64,000 bases of DNA from Clostridium sp. Marseille-Q2269 (lineage in GTDB: Bacteria; Bacillota; Clostridia; Clostridiales; Clostridiaceae), in the NCBI RefSeq assembly GCF_943736985.1, contig NZ_CALSFS010000002.1:1-64000 (forward strand), read 5' to 3'. Of this stretch, positions 8,720 to 17,866 are shown piece by piece. Position 1 is the first letter of the stretch, and each line of letters opens with the position of its first letter. Both the position numbers and the translations under genes were made by a program. Under the pieces are notes generated by a model. The model saw only the letters and a program-made list of their open reading frames with translations. It made no database searches and was not told the DNA's origin.

Positions 8720-10100
8720 ATGCAACAAATCACTAGTATTTTAAACAAATTTGATTCTTTATTATGGGGACCACCATTACTAATTCTTTTGGTAGGTACA
8801 GGAATATATCTTACTATTAGACTTAGAACTATTCAAATCTACAAATTACCACTAGCATTAAAGTTAATTTTTACAAAGGATGAAGATGAACTAGAAGGAG
8901 AAGGGGATATATCTAGCTTTGCTGCTCTATGTACAGCTCTATCAGCAACTATTGGTACAGGAAATATAGTTGGGGTAGCTACAGCTGTTGCTGCAGGCGG
9001 TCCTGGAGCTATTTTTTGGATGTGGATGGCAGCTTTTTTTGGAATGGCAACTAAATATGCAGAGGGTCTTTTGGCTGTAAGATATAGAGCTATAGATGAA
9101 AATGGACAAATGTCTGGAGGACCAATGTATTACATAGAAAGAGGACTAAATAATAAAATATTAGCTAAATTATTTGCTTTGTTTGGCATAGGGGTAGCTT
9201 TATTTGGAATAGGTACATTAACTCAAGTTAATGCTATTTCTAATACTATAAAAATATCCTTTAATATACCTATACAAGTTACAGTGGGAATAATAACAAT
9301 TTTAGTAATACTAGTAACTTTAGGAGGAATAAAGAGTATTTCAAAAGTATCTGAAAAACTTATACCTTTCATGGCTTTATTTTACATAATAGGATCTTTA
9401 ATCATAATTTTATTTAATATAAATAAATTACCCTATGCTGTATCTTTAATAATAAAATCTGCCTTTACCACTAGTGCAGCCACAGGGGGATTTTTAGGAG
9501 CTACAGTGATGATGGCAGCTAAAAGTGGTATATCTAGAGGCGTTTTTTCCAATGAATCAGGATTAGGAAGTGCCCCTATAGCAGCGGCTGCTGCTAAAAC
9601 AAAATCTTGTGTCAGACAAGGACTTATTTCTATGACGGGTACTTTCTTTGATACTATAGTAGTATGTACAATGACAGGTATAGTAATAATAATAACAGGA
9701 GCATGGAGCATGAAGGGATTAGAAGGAGCAGCTATTACAAATACAGCTTTTCAACTAGGAATATCTAGTATGCCTAGAATTGGAGAATTTATTGTTACCA
9801 TTGGATTAATATTATTTGCGTTTACTACTATACTGGGATGGAATTATTATGGAGAAAGATGTACAGAATATTTATTTGGTGTTAAAGGAATAAAAATTAT
9901 AAATTTATATTTATATTTATAGTAGCCTTAGGTGCAATACCATCGTTAAATTAGATTTAATATGGATAGTGGCGGATATAGTTAATGGACTTATGGCAAT
10001 TCCTAATTTAATAGGATTGATAGGATTAAGAGAAGTTATTGTCAGTGAAACAAAGGATTTTTTTAATACAAAGAAAAATATTGAAGATATAGCTATGTAA
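8720..10100 (+). pseudogene. Na+:alanine/glycine symporter (AGCS), frameshifted near the C-terminus
   Basis: Membrane symporter for alanine or glycine. The first ~390 codons are an intact AGCS protein with many membrane helices and the family stretches ATIGTGNIVGVATA and GVFSNESGLGSAPIAAAAA. The open frame stops at 9922. Homologous sequence continues in another frame from about 9905 ([10 protein letters not shown]) and then in a third from about 9950 ([19 protein letters not shown], ending at the TAA at 10098-10100). Two single-base losses in AT-rich runs explain this. The last one to two helices and the tail are lost unless these are sequencing errors. AGGAGG precedes the ATG, and the gene is under a glycine riboswitch. 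Confidence 0.85.
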
Positions 10101-10145
10101 ATAATACAAATAAAAATAGAAAACAATAAAATAAGATAAATATTG

Positions 10146-10182
10146 ATTCAGATAGAGTAATATTCTATCTGAATTTTGTTTT
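10146..10182 (+). terminator. Rho-independent terminator after the symporter
   Basis: ATTCAGATAGA pairs with TCTATCTGAAT, followed by TTTGTTTT. Its position just after the old TAA at 10098-10100 supports that stop as the original gene end. The remaining 260 bp to the next riboswitch is AT-rich with nothing recognisable. Confidence 0.85.
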
Positions 10183-10445
10183 GATTATATTTGGCATTTA
10201 TATATAGTATGAATAAATATTTGAATTTTATATTTATAAATACAATAATAAATTATTTTATCATGTTTATTTTACAGCTAAATGTTAAAAATGGAAATAA
10301 TAGAATAAGAATATACGAACTATTAAAATAAAAATAATATTTAACATTCAAACTGATAGGAACATTAAAAGAAAATATATAACAAAAGTATTGACTAATT
10401 TATAAACATCAGTTATTATGTATTTGTAAGTTAAGTGAATATTTT

Positions 10446-10514
10446 TATCCATATAATCTTAATAATACGGGTTAAGAGTTTCTACTAGAGACCGCAAATC
10501 TCTGACTATGGGTA
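10446..10514 (+). promoter_or_regulatory. Purine riboswitch, guanine type
   Basis: Conserved purine aptamer core: ATATAATC, AATACGG loop, AGTTTCTAC, GACCGCAAA loop and GACTATG, closed by a TATCCATA/TATGGGTA stem. The base that decides ligand choice (position 74 in the xpt numbering) is C at 10506, which indicates guanine/hypoxanthine rather than adenine. Confidence 0.95.
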
Positions 10515-10538
10515 AGTCCATTTATTATTTAGTATACT

Positions 10539-10593
10539 AAAGTTTTTGTTTTGGATTTACTCATATATGATCCGTAAACAAAAACTTTTTTTA
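10539..10593 (+). terminator. Terminator of the guanine riboswitch
   Basis: AAAGTTTTTGTTT pairs with AAACAAAAACTTT and then a T run, between the aptamer and the permease start. This fits ligand-induced termination. Confidence 0.85.
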
Positions 10594-10611
10594 TTTGGGA
10601 GGATTATTACA

Positions 10612-12051
10612 ATGTATATGGAGAAGGAAAAAAATTATGGAAAGCCTAATAAAGGTTTTTTGGACTCATTTTTTAAATTATCAGAACGTGGTAGTAATGT
10701 TAAGACTGAGATTATAGCAGGTATTACTACATTTATTACTATGGCATACATAATATTTGTTAATCCAAATATATTAATGCAAGCTGGAATGAATTCTAAG
10801 GGGCTTGTAGGAGAAGCAGCAATAAAGGCTGGTTTATCTGCTGTAAATGATCCAGTTATCGGAGCAGTATTTGCAGCTACATGTATTTCAGCAGCTGTAG
10901 GTACTTTAATAATGGCTCTTTATGCTAATCTGCCTTTTGCGCAAGCGCCAGGTATGGGCTTAAATGCTTTCTTTACTTTTAGTGTATGTTTAACATTGGG
11001 ATATACTTGGCAACAAGCTTTAGGTGCAGTATTTATATCAGGACTACTTTTTATAGTTATAACACTTACATCTATAAGAGAGAAGATAGTTAACGCTCTT
11101 CCTCAAAATTTGAAATTTGCTATATCCGGTGGTATAGGCTTATTTATAGCTTTAGTAGGATTTAAATCAGGAGGTATAGTGGTTGCAAGTCCAGCAACAC
11201 TTATAAGTTTTGGAAACTTTACAGATCCAAAAACTTTATTAACTGTTATAGGTATTTGTATAACAGCTATTTTAATGGCTAAGAATATTAAAGGGTCTAT
11301 ATTAATAGGAATAATTGCCACTACATTAATAGGAATACCTTTTGGGGTAACAAAATTGGCTGGAGCAAGTATTATATCAGCACCACCTTCTTTGGCACCA
11401 ACTTTCTTAAAATTAGATTTAGCAGGACTTTTAGGTTTTGGCGGAGCAGGAATAATTGGAGCTTTAATGAGTGTTTTAACAGTAGTTATATCTTTTAGTT
11501 TAGTAGATATGTTTGATACTATAGGAACTTTAATTGGAACTGCAGAAAAAGCAGGAATGGTTGATGAAAATGGTAAAATGGAAGATTTAAATAAGGCTCT
11601 TTTAGCAGATGCAGTTGCTACTACAGCAGGAGCTTTAATTGGAACAAGTACTGTTACCACTTATGTAGAATCTACAGCGGGAGTATCAGAGGGAGGAAGA
11701 ACAGGTTTAACATCTTTTGTTACAGCTATGTTATTTATATTAGCAATGTTCTTTAGTGGACTTGTAGGTATAGTTCCAGCTGAAGCTACAGCACCAGCAC
11801 TTATAATAGTAGGTGTATTAATGATGGGAGCTATAACAAAAATAGATTTTAATGATTTTACAGAAGCATTACCAGCATTCTTTACTATAGCAATAATGCC
11901 ATTTAGCTATAGCATAGCAAACGGTATATCAGCGGGTATAATATTTTATCCAATAGTTAAAGTAGTTACAGGGAAGAGAAAAGAAGTTCACCCTATAATT
12001 TATATATTAGCAATATTATTTATAATTAGATTTACAATTCTTCCTAAATAA
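10612..12051 (+). CDS. Hypoxanthine/guanine permease (NCS2 family, PbuG-like)
   Basis: Proton-driven purine base importer of the azgA/PbuG branch, in the cytoplasmic membrane. The 479-residue product is almost wholly hydrophobic with about a dozen membrane segments. It has the family stretches TFITMAYIIFVNP, QAPGMGLNAFFTF and SFSLVDMFDTIGTLIGTAEKAG. The start is placed at 10612, 5-8 bases after GGGAGG; an in-frame ATG at 10546 lies inside the terminator hairpin and lacks a binding site. Guanine-riboswitch control supports purine as substrate. A strong terminator follows. Confidence 0.93.
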   Translation: MYMEKEKNYGKPNKGFLDSFFKLSERGSNVKTEIIAGITTFITMAYIIFVNPNILMQAGMNSKGLVGEAAIKAGLSAVNDPVIGAVFAATCISAAVGTLIMALYANLPFAQAPGMGLNAFFTFSVCLTLGYTWQQALGAVFISGLLFIVITLTSIREKIVNALPQNLKFAISGGIGLFIALVGFKSGGIVVASPATLISFGNFTDPKTLLTVIGICITAILMAKNIKGSILIGIIATTLIGIPFGVTKLAGASIISAPPSLAPTFLKLDLAGLLGFGGAGIIGALMSVLTVVISFSLVDMFDTIGTLIGTAEKAGMVDENGKMEDLNKALLADAVATTAGALIGTSTVTTYVESTAGVSEGGRTGLTSFVTAMLFILAMFFSGLVGIVPAEATAPALIIVGVLMMGAITKIDFNDFTEALPAFFTIAIMPFSYSIANGISAGIIFYPIVKVVTGKRKEVHPIIYILAILFIIRFTILPK

Positions 12052-12066
12052 AAGATAAATATATAA

Positions 12067-12112
12067 ATAGAGCCTGAACAATTATTAAAAATTGTTCAGG
12101 CTCTATTTTGAT
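12067..12112 (+). terminator. Rho-independent terminator after the purine permease
   Basis: ATAGAGCCTGAACAATT pairs perfectly with its complement across an ATTAAA loop and is followed by TTTTG. Confidence 0.92.
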
Positions 12113-12408
12113 TAAAGGAAGTTATATGTAATATTAATTAAAGCAATATGGGGGACTTATATAATGGGGGTTAATACATTTAGTATACTTACCAATAATA
12201 ATAATTTTATACACATAATCACAAAATTATTTAAAATATATTATACAATATAAAAATTCATATAATATAATTATCATATTTCCATTATATTATATGGATT
12301 TTTATATATTTTAAACTTATTATAGTTGTTAATACTAAATATAATTTTAAAAAATTCACAGTATATGTTATATTAAAAATTAGAGATACTTTTAAAACAT
12401 CAATATAA

Positions 12409-12488
12409 CTGTCAGTAAGATTGGCTCAAAGTTTAACTTAGCAAAATATGATTTGTAGAGCTAATTTAACCAGAACAATAGATTAATT
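12409..12488 (+). repeat. Dispersed ~80-bp repeat, single unit
   Basis: Contains GTTTAACTTAGCAAAATATG...GAGCTAATTTAAC, whose ends (GTTTAACTTAGC/GCTAATTTAAC) could pair. A copy occurs in reverse at 48250-48334 and a diverged one at 48336-48420. It lies in the 535-bp gene-free stretch between the purine permease and the DUF218 gene; the rest of that stretch is featureless AT-rich sequence. Confidence 0.7.
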
Positions 12489-12586
12489 TATATGTTGCAT
12501 TTAAATCAAGTGTAAAAGTTAATGAGTATAAATTATAATCACAAAAATTTTTTTCTGCGATTTATAAAGTATAAGGAGTGAGCAAT

Positions 12587-13183
12587 TTGATAAATCATAG
12601 AGTTAATAGTATATTTAAAAGTATTATTTTTATTGTAATTTTAATATTTTTAATAATAGCTTTTATAGCTTTTCAAACAATTTATTTTGGAATTAAATCC
12701 AAGCCTAAAAAATCAGATTGTATAATAATATTAGGATGCAAGGTTAAAGGAAACGATCCAACACCTTTTTTAAAATGGAGACTAGATGAAGGTTTAAATT
12801 TATATAGAAAAGGATATGGGAAATATATAATAGTTTCTGGTGCAAAGGGACCAGGGGAAAATATAAGTGAAGGAAAAGCAATGGAAAAATATCTACTACA
12901 AAAAGGTGTGGATAAGAGGTTTATAATAATAGAGGATAAATCAAAAAATACATTGGAAAATATAAAGTTTTCTAAAAATAAAATGGATATTAATAATCTA
13001 AAATCTTCTATAATAGTATCAAATAAATATCACTTAAAAAGAGCAGAAATATTATGTAAAAGAGAGGGAATAAAAGCAAGTTACTCTGGAGTTTTTGTTA
13101 AACCATATATCTCTCATGAGATAGTAGGATTCATAAGAGAAATACCTGCATTCTTAGTATATTATTTTAAAATACCAAATTAA
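12587..13183 (+). CDS. YdcF/SanA-family (DUF218) membrane protein
   Basis: The 198-residue product has one N-terminal membrane helix (about 10-35), then a DUF218 domain with the conserved IILGCKV..., WRLDEGLNLY, IIVSGAKG and NTLENIKFSK blocks. Family members act at the cell envelope, in antibiotic sensitivity or cell-wall precursor handling, but their reaction is poorly defined. A TTG at 12587 is chosen because AAGGAG lies 7 bases upstream; the GTG at 12578 touches the same site with no spacing. Apparently monocistronic. Confidence 0.8.
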   Translation: MINHRVNSIFKSIIFIVILIFLIIAFIAFQTIYFGIKSKPKKSDCIIILGCKVKGNDPTPFLKWRLDEGLNLYRKGYGKYIIVSGAKGPGENISEGKAMEKYLLQKGVDKRFIIIEDKSKNTLENIKFSKNKMDINNLKSSIIVSNKYHLKRAEILCKREGIKASYSGVFVKPYISHEIVGFIREIPAFLVYYFKIPN

Positions 13184-13328
13184 AATTATAGAATAATTCA
13201 ATGCTATTTATAAAAATAAATATTTAAATATGAAAAGATAACTAATAATATTTATGTAAATAAGATAATGTATTAAGAATGTTGACATTAATATTATTAA
13301 TTAAATATAAAATTTAAATAGTTAGATT

Positions 13329-13373
13329 AATAAAGCTTATGAGATATTATTTAAATATCTCATAAGCTTTATT
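13329..13373. terminator. Bidirectional terminator
   Basis: AATAAAGCTTATGAGATATT pairs with its complement across four bases, between convergent genes ending at 13183 (+) and 13347 (-). It includes the last codons of the SGNH hydrolase. Confidence 0.8.
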
Positions 13374-13919
13374 AAACATTATTTTATGTCCTAATGAAGT
13401 GGGATGAATTCCATCTACAAATAGTTCTGATGTATTACATTTTGATGTATGTTCTTTAATAGCTGAGAAAAAATCTATATATTTTAAATTATTTTCTATA
13501 CAAAGATTTAAGAGATAGTTCTTATATTCACTCAGTTTATTATTTACACTTAAATAATCTAAATCAGATGTCCAAATTTTTTGAGCCATAGTAATTTGTA
13601 TTTCCATGGGAATACCTATAATAGGAATTATATTGTTCTCTACAGATTCTTTAATTAATAAATTTAAATTTTTCTTTACATCTTCTATGGAGCGACCTAA
13701 TAAAAAGTCATTTGTTCCAGCTAAAATTATAACATGGGTTGGTTTGTTTTTTACTATATCTTTATAAGATCTTGTTAAAATGCCTGTAGTTGTATCACCA
13801 TTTATTCCTTTATTTATAACTTCATATTGTAGTATGTTTTTTAAAAGAGTAACCCAACAATGATTTCTATTAACACCATATCCAAAGGTTAAACTATCTC
13901 CAATACATATTAGTTTCAT
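13347..13919 (-). CDS. SGNH/GDSL-type hydrolase
   Basis: Predicted esterase/lipase-like hydrolase of 190 residues. The catalytic blocks are all present: GDSLTFG near the N-terminus (Ser8), Gly in NKGINGDTT, GTND at about 70, and the DGIHPTSLGH block with the Asp-His pair near 168-171. There is no signal peptide, so it is probably cytosolic, like the TesA-related SGNH group without a leader. Substrate unknown. GGAGGAGC (reverse strand) precedes the ATG. Confidence 0.88.
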   Translation of the reverse strand: MKLICIGDSLTFGYGVNRNHCWVTLLKNILQYEVINKGINGDTTTGILTRSYKDIVKNKPTHVIILAGTNDFLLGRSIEDVKKNLNLLIKESVENNIIPIIGIPMEIQITMAQKIWTSDLDYLSVNNKLSEYKNYLLNLCIENNLKYIDFFSAIKEHTSKCNTSELFVDGIHPTSLGHKIMFNKAYEIFK

Positions 13920-14033
13920 TTATGCTCCTCCTGTTTCATTCTGTTTCATTTTTATAGTGAATGACAATGATGAGATTACCTTTATATAATTAGCATATAA
14001 GCATAATTTAATATTTATAATTAGTGATAAATA

Positions 14034-14363
14034 TTATTGTTTACTATTTTCATTGAATTTTTTTAGTTCACTAAATAATTCTTCTTGAGTTGCTATTTGT
14101 TGCTGAATAGCCCACACATTATTAGCATAATAAAAGTTATGATTTAATATACTTATAAAATTTTCTTTCCAATTTTTATTTAAAAGGGACATAAATTTTT
14201 CCTTTTTATTTTGATCCATAGAATGATAATAAGTCTCTATGTATTTGTTAAAAGCTTCTAGATTACTTATTAATTCATTTTTCCTATTCTTATAGTTATT
14301 TCTAGATATCCACATTGCTAGCATCAATATGAATATAAAAATTACCAAAGGTAAAAATTTCAT
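14034..14363 (-). CDS. Hypothetical protein with N-terminal membrane anchor
   Basis: I do not recognise this 109-residue protein. Residues 4-18 form a single hydrophobic segment (LPLVIFIFILMLAMW), followed by a basic, charged, largely helical soluble part rich in Lys, Asn and Gln. It has the organisation of a small membrane-anchored protein facing one side of the membrane. The ATG is preceded by GGAAGG. It is separated from the neighbouring operon by a terminator. Confidence 0.65.
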   Translation of the reverse strand: MKFLPLVIFIFILMLAMWISRNNYKNRKNELISNLEAFNKYIETYYHSMDQNKKEKFMSLLNKNWKENFISILNHNFYYANNVWAIQQQIATQEELFSELKKFNENSKQ

Positions 14364-14438
14364 TTTATCATACCTTCCATGAAAAGTTTTATTATTAAAT
14401 TTTACTCTATTATAGCAGATTTAAGATGTGAAAAATAG

Positions 14439-14474
14439 AAAATCCTGCACATTTACTAAATGGACAGGATTTTT
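14439..14474 (-). terminator. Terminator of the yqeC-to-binding-protein operon
   Basis: Read on the minus strand, AAAATCCTGTCCATTTAG pairs with TAAATGTGCAGGATTTT. It lies immediately after the stop of the substrate-binding protein gene and ends an eight-gene minus-strand operon. Confidence 0.85.
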
Positions 14475-14476
14475 AT

Positions 14477-15532
14477 TTATTTATTAGGTATATTTGTTTT
14501 TAAAAGGTCATTAACCTCTTCCTGGGAAAGATCTTTATGATAAAATAATTTAAAGAATTCTTTTGTATCTTTCTGTATATCTCCTTTATATAAATTTGGA
14601 TATAAGCAAGACTGAAGCCATTTTATTCCCATTAATCTATTGATTGATGGTGGCTTATCGAACCAACTAAAGGGTAATGATGGAATTATGTAAAGTTTAT
14701 TTTCTTTTACTGCAGAAATCTGGTTCCATGAATTATCTTTAAACACATTTACATTTGTATCTGAAACAATGACATCAGGATTCCAAGATATAATTTGTTC
14801 CATAGATATAACATTTCGTTCTTTATGCTTTACAGGGAAGTTTGCTACATTTTTCCCACCTGCATATTTTATTACTTCAGAATGAAGAGATCCTTCTGGA
14901 TCTGTTTCTAATCCTTTGGTGCCTTCCGCATAATAGACTTTTATTTTTTTATTTTCTTTAATATTTTTTATAACATCTTTTGAGTCTTTAAGAGATTTTT
15001 CACAGTATTTAGCTAGATTTTCAGCTTCATCTTTTTTATTTAATAAGTTTCCAACAAATCTATAGGCAGAAGGTAATTTATCCATTTTACCATCCACAAG
15101 GATAAATGGAATATTAGATTGTTTTTGAAACTTTTCTACCTGAGATATAGTTAAATCATTTATGTCTCCCATAGATATTACTATATCAGGTTTCAATTTT
15201 GATATTTCTTCTATATTACCGGACTTTTTACCTTGTAAGCTACCTGCTATAGGAAGCTTATTGGTATCTGGTTTTAGATATTTCAAAGATTTTTTTGGAA
15301 GTTTGTTATTCCATGCAGCTAACTTTTCAGGGCATAATGAATAAATAAATACAGAACCTAAGGGACTTGTACAATATATTTTCTCTATTTTAGATGGTAT
15401 TTTTACCTCTCTTCTAGCTTGGTCTGTTATAGTTTTATAACTATTGGAAGAAGACGTAGATGTAAAACTACAGCCAGAAAGAGAAAATACAATAATTAAA
15501 GTTAGCAATAGACTTGTAATTTTTTTTCTCAT
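14477..15532 (-). CDS. ABC transporter substrate-binding lipoprotein, probable molybdate/tungstate (MolA-like)
   Basis: Extracytoplasmic binding protein of the class that works with FecCD-type permeases. The 351-residue product has a lipoprotein signal: a basic start, hydrophobic core, then LSGC with lipidated Cys21. The mature protein shows the two-lobed helical-backbone pattern (ISKLKPDIVISMG, NPDVIVSDTN). Siderophore and cobalamin binding proteins share this fold. The operon carries only molybdenum-cofactor genes, so molybdate or tungstate is the better inference, as for the MolABC system. It is last in the operon, after the ATPase by 18 bp. Confidence 0.75.
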   Translation of the reverse strand: MRKKITSLLLTLIIVFSLSGCSFTSTSSSNSYKTITDQARREVKIPSKIEKIYCTSPLGSVFIYSLCPEKLAAWNNKLPKKSLKYLKPDTNKLPIAGSLQGKKSGNIEEISKLKPDIVISMGDINDLTISQVEKFQKQSNIPFILVDGKMDKLPSAYRFVGNLLNKKDEAENLAKYCEKSLKDSKDVIKNIKENKKIKVYYAEGTKGLETDPEGSLHSEVIKYAGGKNVANFPVKHKERNVISMEQIISWNPDVIVSDTNVNVFKDNSWNQISAVKENKLYIIPSLPFSWFDKPPSINRLMGIKWLQSCLYPNLYKGDIQKDTKEFFKLFYHKDLSQEEVNDLLKTNIPNK

Positions 15533-15550
15533 TTTGTTAGTACTCCTTTT

Positions 15551-16345
15551 TTATTTAAAATCAAATGGTATACATACATTTTTGGTTAAGCTTTCATTAA
15601 TGTTAGTTTCTACTATTTTTATATTTACTCCATAAATATCTTTTATAACTTCAGTAGTAATTTCATGGCATGGTTCACCAAAGGAGAATAAACCTCCTCG
15701 TTTCATAATAGCAACCTTTGTTCCATACAAAAGAGCGTGGTTAGGATTGTGACAGGACATAATTATAGTTTGATTGCTATTTGTACATAGAGATTTTATT
15801 AATGTTAAAACTTTTATTTGATTTCCATAGTCAAGGTTTGATGTAGGTTCATCCATTATTATTATAGATGCTTCTTGGGCAATAGCTCTTGCAATTAATA
15901 CTAATTGTCTTTCTCCTCCACTTAGTTCTGTATAAATTTTATTTTTAAAATGGCTTATATCTAAAAGATTCAAAGAGTTTTCTGCTATTTTCTTATCCAT
16001 CTTACTTGGACATGAAAAATCCTTTATGTAAGCGGCACGTCCCATTAATACTACATCCATTACTGTAAAAGGAAATGGTGGGGTATGTGCCTGCGGTACA
16101 TAAGCTATACATTTGTATAGTTTTTTATAAGGAAAAGTATTTATATTCTTACCATCTATTAAGATTTCCCCAGATTTTAATTTTAAAAGCATTAATATAG
16201 TTTTAAAAAGGGTAGTTTTGCCTATGCCATTAGGACCCAGTACACATAATAATTCTCCAGAATTTAAACTAAAAGACAAGTTAGTGTAAAGTATATTTTC
16301 ACCATATCCAAAGGAAGCTTTTCGTATTTCTAGTTTCATAACCAA
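15551..16345 (-). CDS. ABC transporter ATP-binding protein (FecE/MolC-like)
   Basis: Cytosolic ATPase of the importer encoded on either side. The 264-residue product has Walker A GPNGIGKTT near residue 40, the Q-loop in AYVPQAHTPPFPFTVMDVV, the signature LSGGERQ near 140, Walker B IIIMDEPTS and the switch His in SCHNPNH. The gene overlaps the permease by 10 bp, so translation is probably coupled. Confidence 0.85.
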   Translation of the reverse strand: MVMKLEIRKASFGYGENILYTNLSFSLNSGELLCVLGPNGIGKTTLFKTILMLLKLKSGEILIDGKNINTFPYKKLYKCIAYVPQAHTPPFPFTVMDVVLMGRAAYIKDFSCPSKMDKKIAENSLNLLDISHFKNKIYTELSGGERQLVLIARAIAQEASIIIMDEPTSNLDYGNQIKVLTLIKSLCTNSNQTIIMSCHNPNHALLYGTKVAIMKRGGLFSFGEPCHEITTEVIKDIYGVNIKIVETNINESLTKNVCIPFDFK

Positions 16346-17304
16346 CCCTTCTTTACATTTATTAATAAGTAAGCGAAAAATGGTATTCCAATCAAAGAGG
16401 TTAATATTCCAAGGGGAACCTCTACAGGAAACATGAGCCTAGCTAAATCATCCACTAATAACATATACAAGCTACCTATGAAAAAAGAAGCTGGCAGTAA
16501 AACTTTATAATTAGGACCATATATTGAACGTGTTAAATGAGGGATAACTAATCCAACCCATCCAATAACTCCGCAATAGGAAACTATTGAAGCACTAAGT
16601 AGAGTAGAGCATATTATTACAATGACTCTTATCCTATCAGTATTTACTCCCAAGGTTTTTGCTTCATCTTCTGGAAAAGATAATATATTAAGTTTCCATC
16701 TTATTAAAAGTAGAGGAATCAATCCTGCAATTATAGGTATTATCATAATTTGCAAATCATTTGATGTTATAGAAGATAAACCACCCATAAGCCAAAAGGT
16801 TATAGCAGGAAGTTTATCATAAGGATCGCATATGTATTTTACAAGGGACACTGCAGATGTAAATAATCCTTGAACCAACATGCCAGATAAAACTAAAACT
16901 AAGCTTGGATCATGATGGGGAATTCTTCTGCTTATTTTCCAGGAGCTTATAACTGCTATTAAGCCAAATATAAATGCTAAGATTTGTATAAGATTAACAT
17001 TAAAAGAAAGCAATATTCCTAGGGCAACACCAAAACTAGCACCAGCGGATGCGCCTAAAATATCAGGAGATACTAAAGGATTTTTAAACATGCCCTGATA
17101 AGAAGCACCAGCAGTAGACAAAGCTCCACCTACCAATAGAGCAGTTATAATTCTAGGTAGACGTAAGTTGAAAAATATGGTCATAGCTTTATCATTTAGG
17201 GAGAGTAAATCATATAAGGATATGGAATATCTTCCTATACATATAGATAATAGAATTAAAGTAGCTCCTATAGGAAATATTAAATATTTTTTTATTTTTA
17301 CCAT
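16336..17304 (-). CDS. ABC transporter permease (FecCD/BtuC-like)
   Basis: Integral membrane subunit of 322 residues with about ten hydrophobic segments and the FecCD family blocks RLPRIITALLVGGALSTAG, NPLVSPDILGASAGAS, GWVGLVIPHLTRSI and EVPLGILTSLIGIPFF. It pairs with the ATPase and the binding protein that follow. It overlaps the upstream NTPase gene by 7 bp. Substrate (molybdate/tungstate) is inferred from the operon only. Confidence 0.85.
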   Translation of the reverse strand: MVKIKKYLIFPIGATLILLSICIGRYSISLYDLLSLNDKAMTIFFNLRLPRIITALLVGGALSTAGASYQGMFKNPLVSPDILGASAGASFGVALGILLSFNVNLIQILAFIFGLIAVISSWKISRRIPHHDPSLVLVLSGMLVQGLFTSAVSLVKYICDPYDKLPAITFWLMGGLSSITSNDLQIMIIPIIAGLIPLLLIRWKLNILSFPEDEAKTLGVNTDRIRVIVIICSTLLSASIVSYCGVIGWVGLVIPHLTRSIYGPNYKVLLPASFFIGSLYMLLVDDLARLMFPVEVPLGILTSLIGIPFFAYLLINVKKGWL

Positions 17305-17843
17305 AAAATCATCTCATTTTTAGGTTTTATAGAAGAAATCCAATTTTCTAATATATCTAATATATGGTTTTTAATATTATTTCTATTATCTAAAGTAACT
17401 TTTACTATGGAGATATCTGTCCTATTACGTATTTCATTTAAAAAGGGAGAATTTAATTCTTTTAATACGCCTAATACTATTTTGTTACTATCTAAAACTT
17501 TTCTTATGGAAGATTTGAATTCCTCGGCAGTTTCTTCAAGAAAACCTATTTCATCTAATATTATTAAGTCACTATTTTCTAAGCTGGTATTTAATATTTC
17601 AACTCCTTTGGTCTCAAAGGCATATATATTTGCAATTGGATTTTTATTTTTTGTGCATTCCCCAATTATGTTGTTATTTTCTTTATCTTTAACAGATATC
17701 ATATCGAAGTAAATATTGCCTTCATTATTTATGCAACGTTCTACTTGAAATCCTCCTATTGAAATATTTAATTCACATAATATTTTTTTTATTATGGTAC
17801 TTTTACCAGTTCCACTAGGGGCTGTAAGAAACAAATTATGCAT
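17298..17843 (-). CDS. THEP1-type nucleoside-triphosphatase
   Basis: Small P-loop NTPase of 181 residues: Walker A APSGTGKST at 8-16 and Walker B-like DLIILDEIGFLE near 92-103, the layout of the THEP1/NTPase_1 family. Its role in this operon is unknown. Family members hydrolyse nucleoside triphosphates in vitro. Here it is translationally linked to a metal-type ABC permease and to XdhC, so a helper function in cofactor assembly or metal delivery is possible. Confidence 0.75.
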   Translation of the reverse strand: MHNLFLTAPSGTGKSTIIKKILCELNISIGGFQVERCINNEGNIYFDMISVKDKENNNIIGECTKNKNPIANIYAFETKGVEILNTSLENSDLIILDEIGFLEETAEEFKSSIRKVLDSNKIVLGVLKELNSPFLNEIRNRTDISIVKVTLDNRNNIKNHILDILENWISSIKPKNEMILW

Positions 17844-17866
17844 AGTAAGTCTCCTTTGTTTAAAAT

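Noticed and set aside
11103-11660. Long antisense ORFs opposite permease, ygfK and purH genes
   Set aside because: They are shadows produced by hydrophobic or biased codons on the other strand, with no ribosome sites and no family resemblance.
14477-17304. Iron-siderophore importer
   Set aside because: The fold class allows it, but the genes are locked into an operon that otherwise serves only molybdenum-cofactor maturation under a sigma-54 promoter, so molybdate/tungstate is the better reading. Not excluded.
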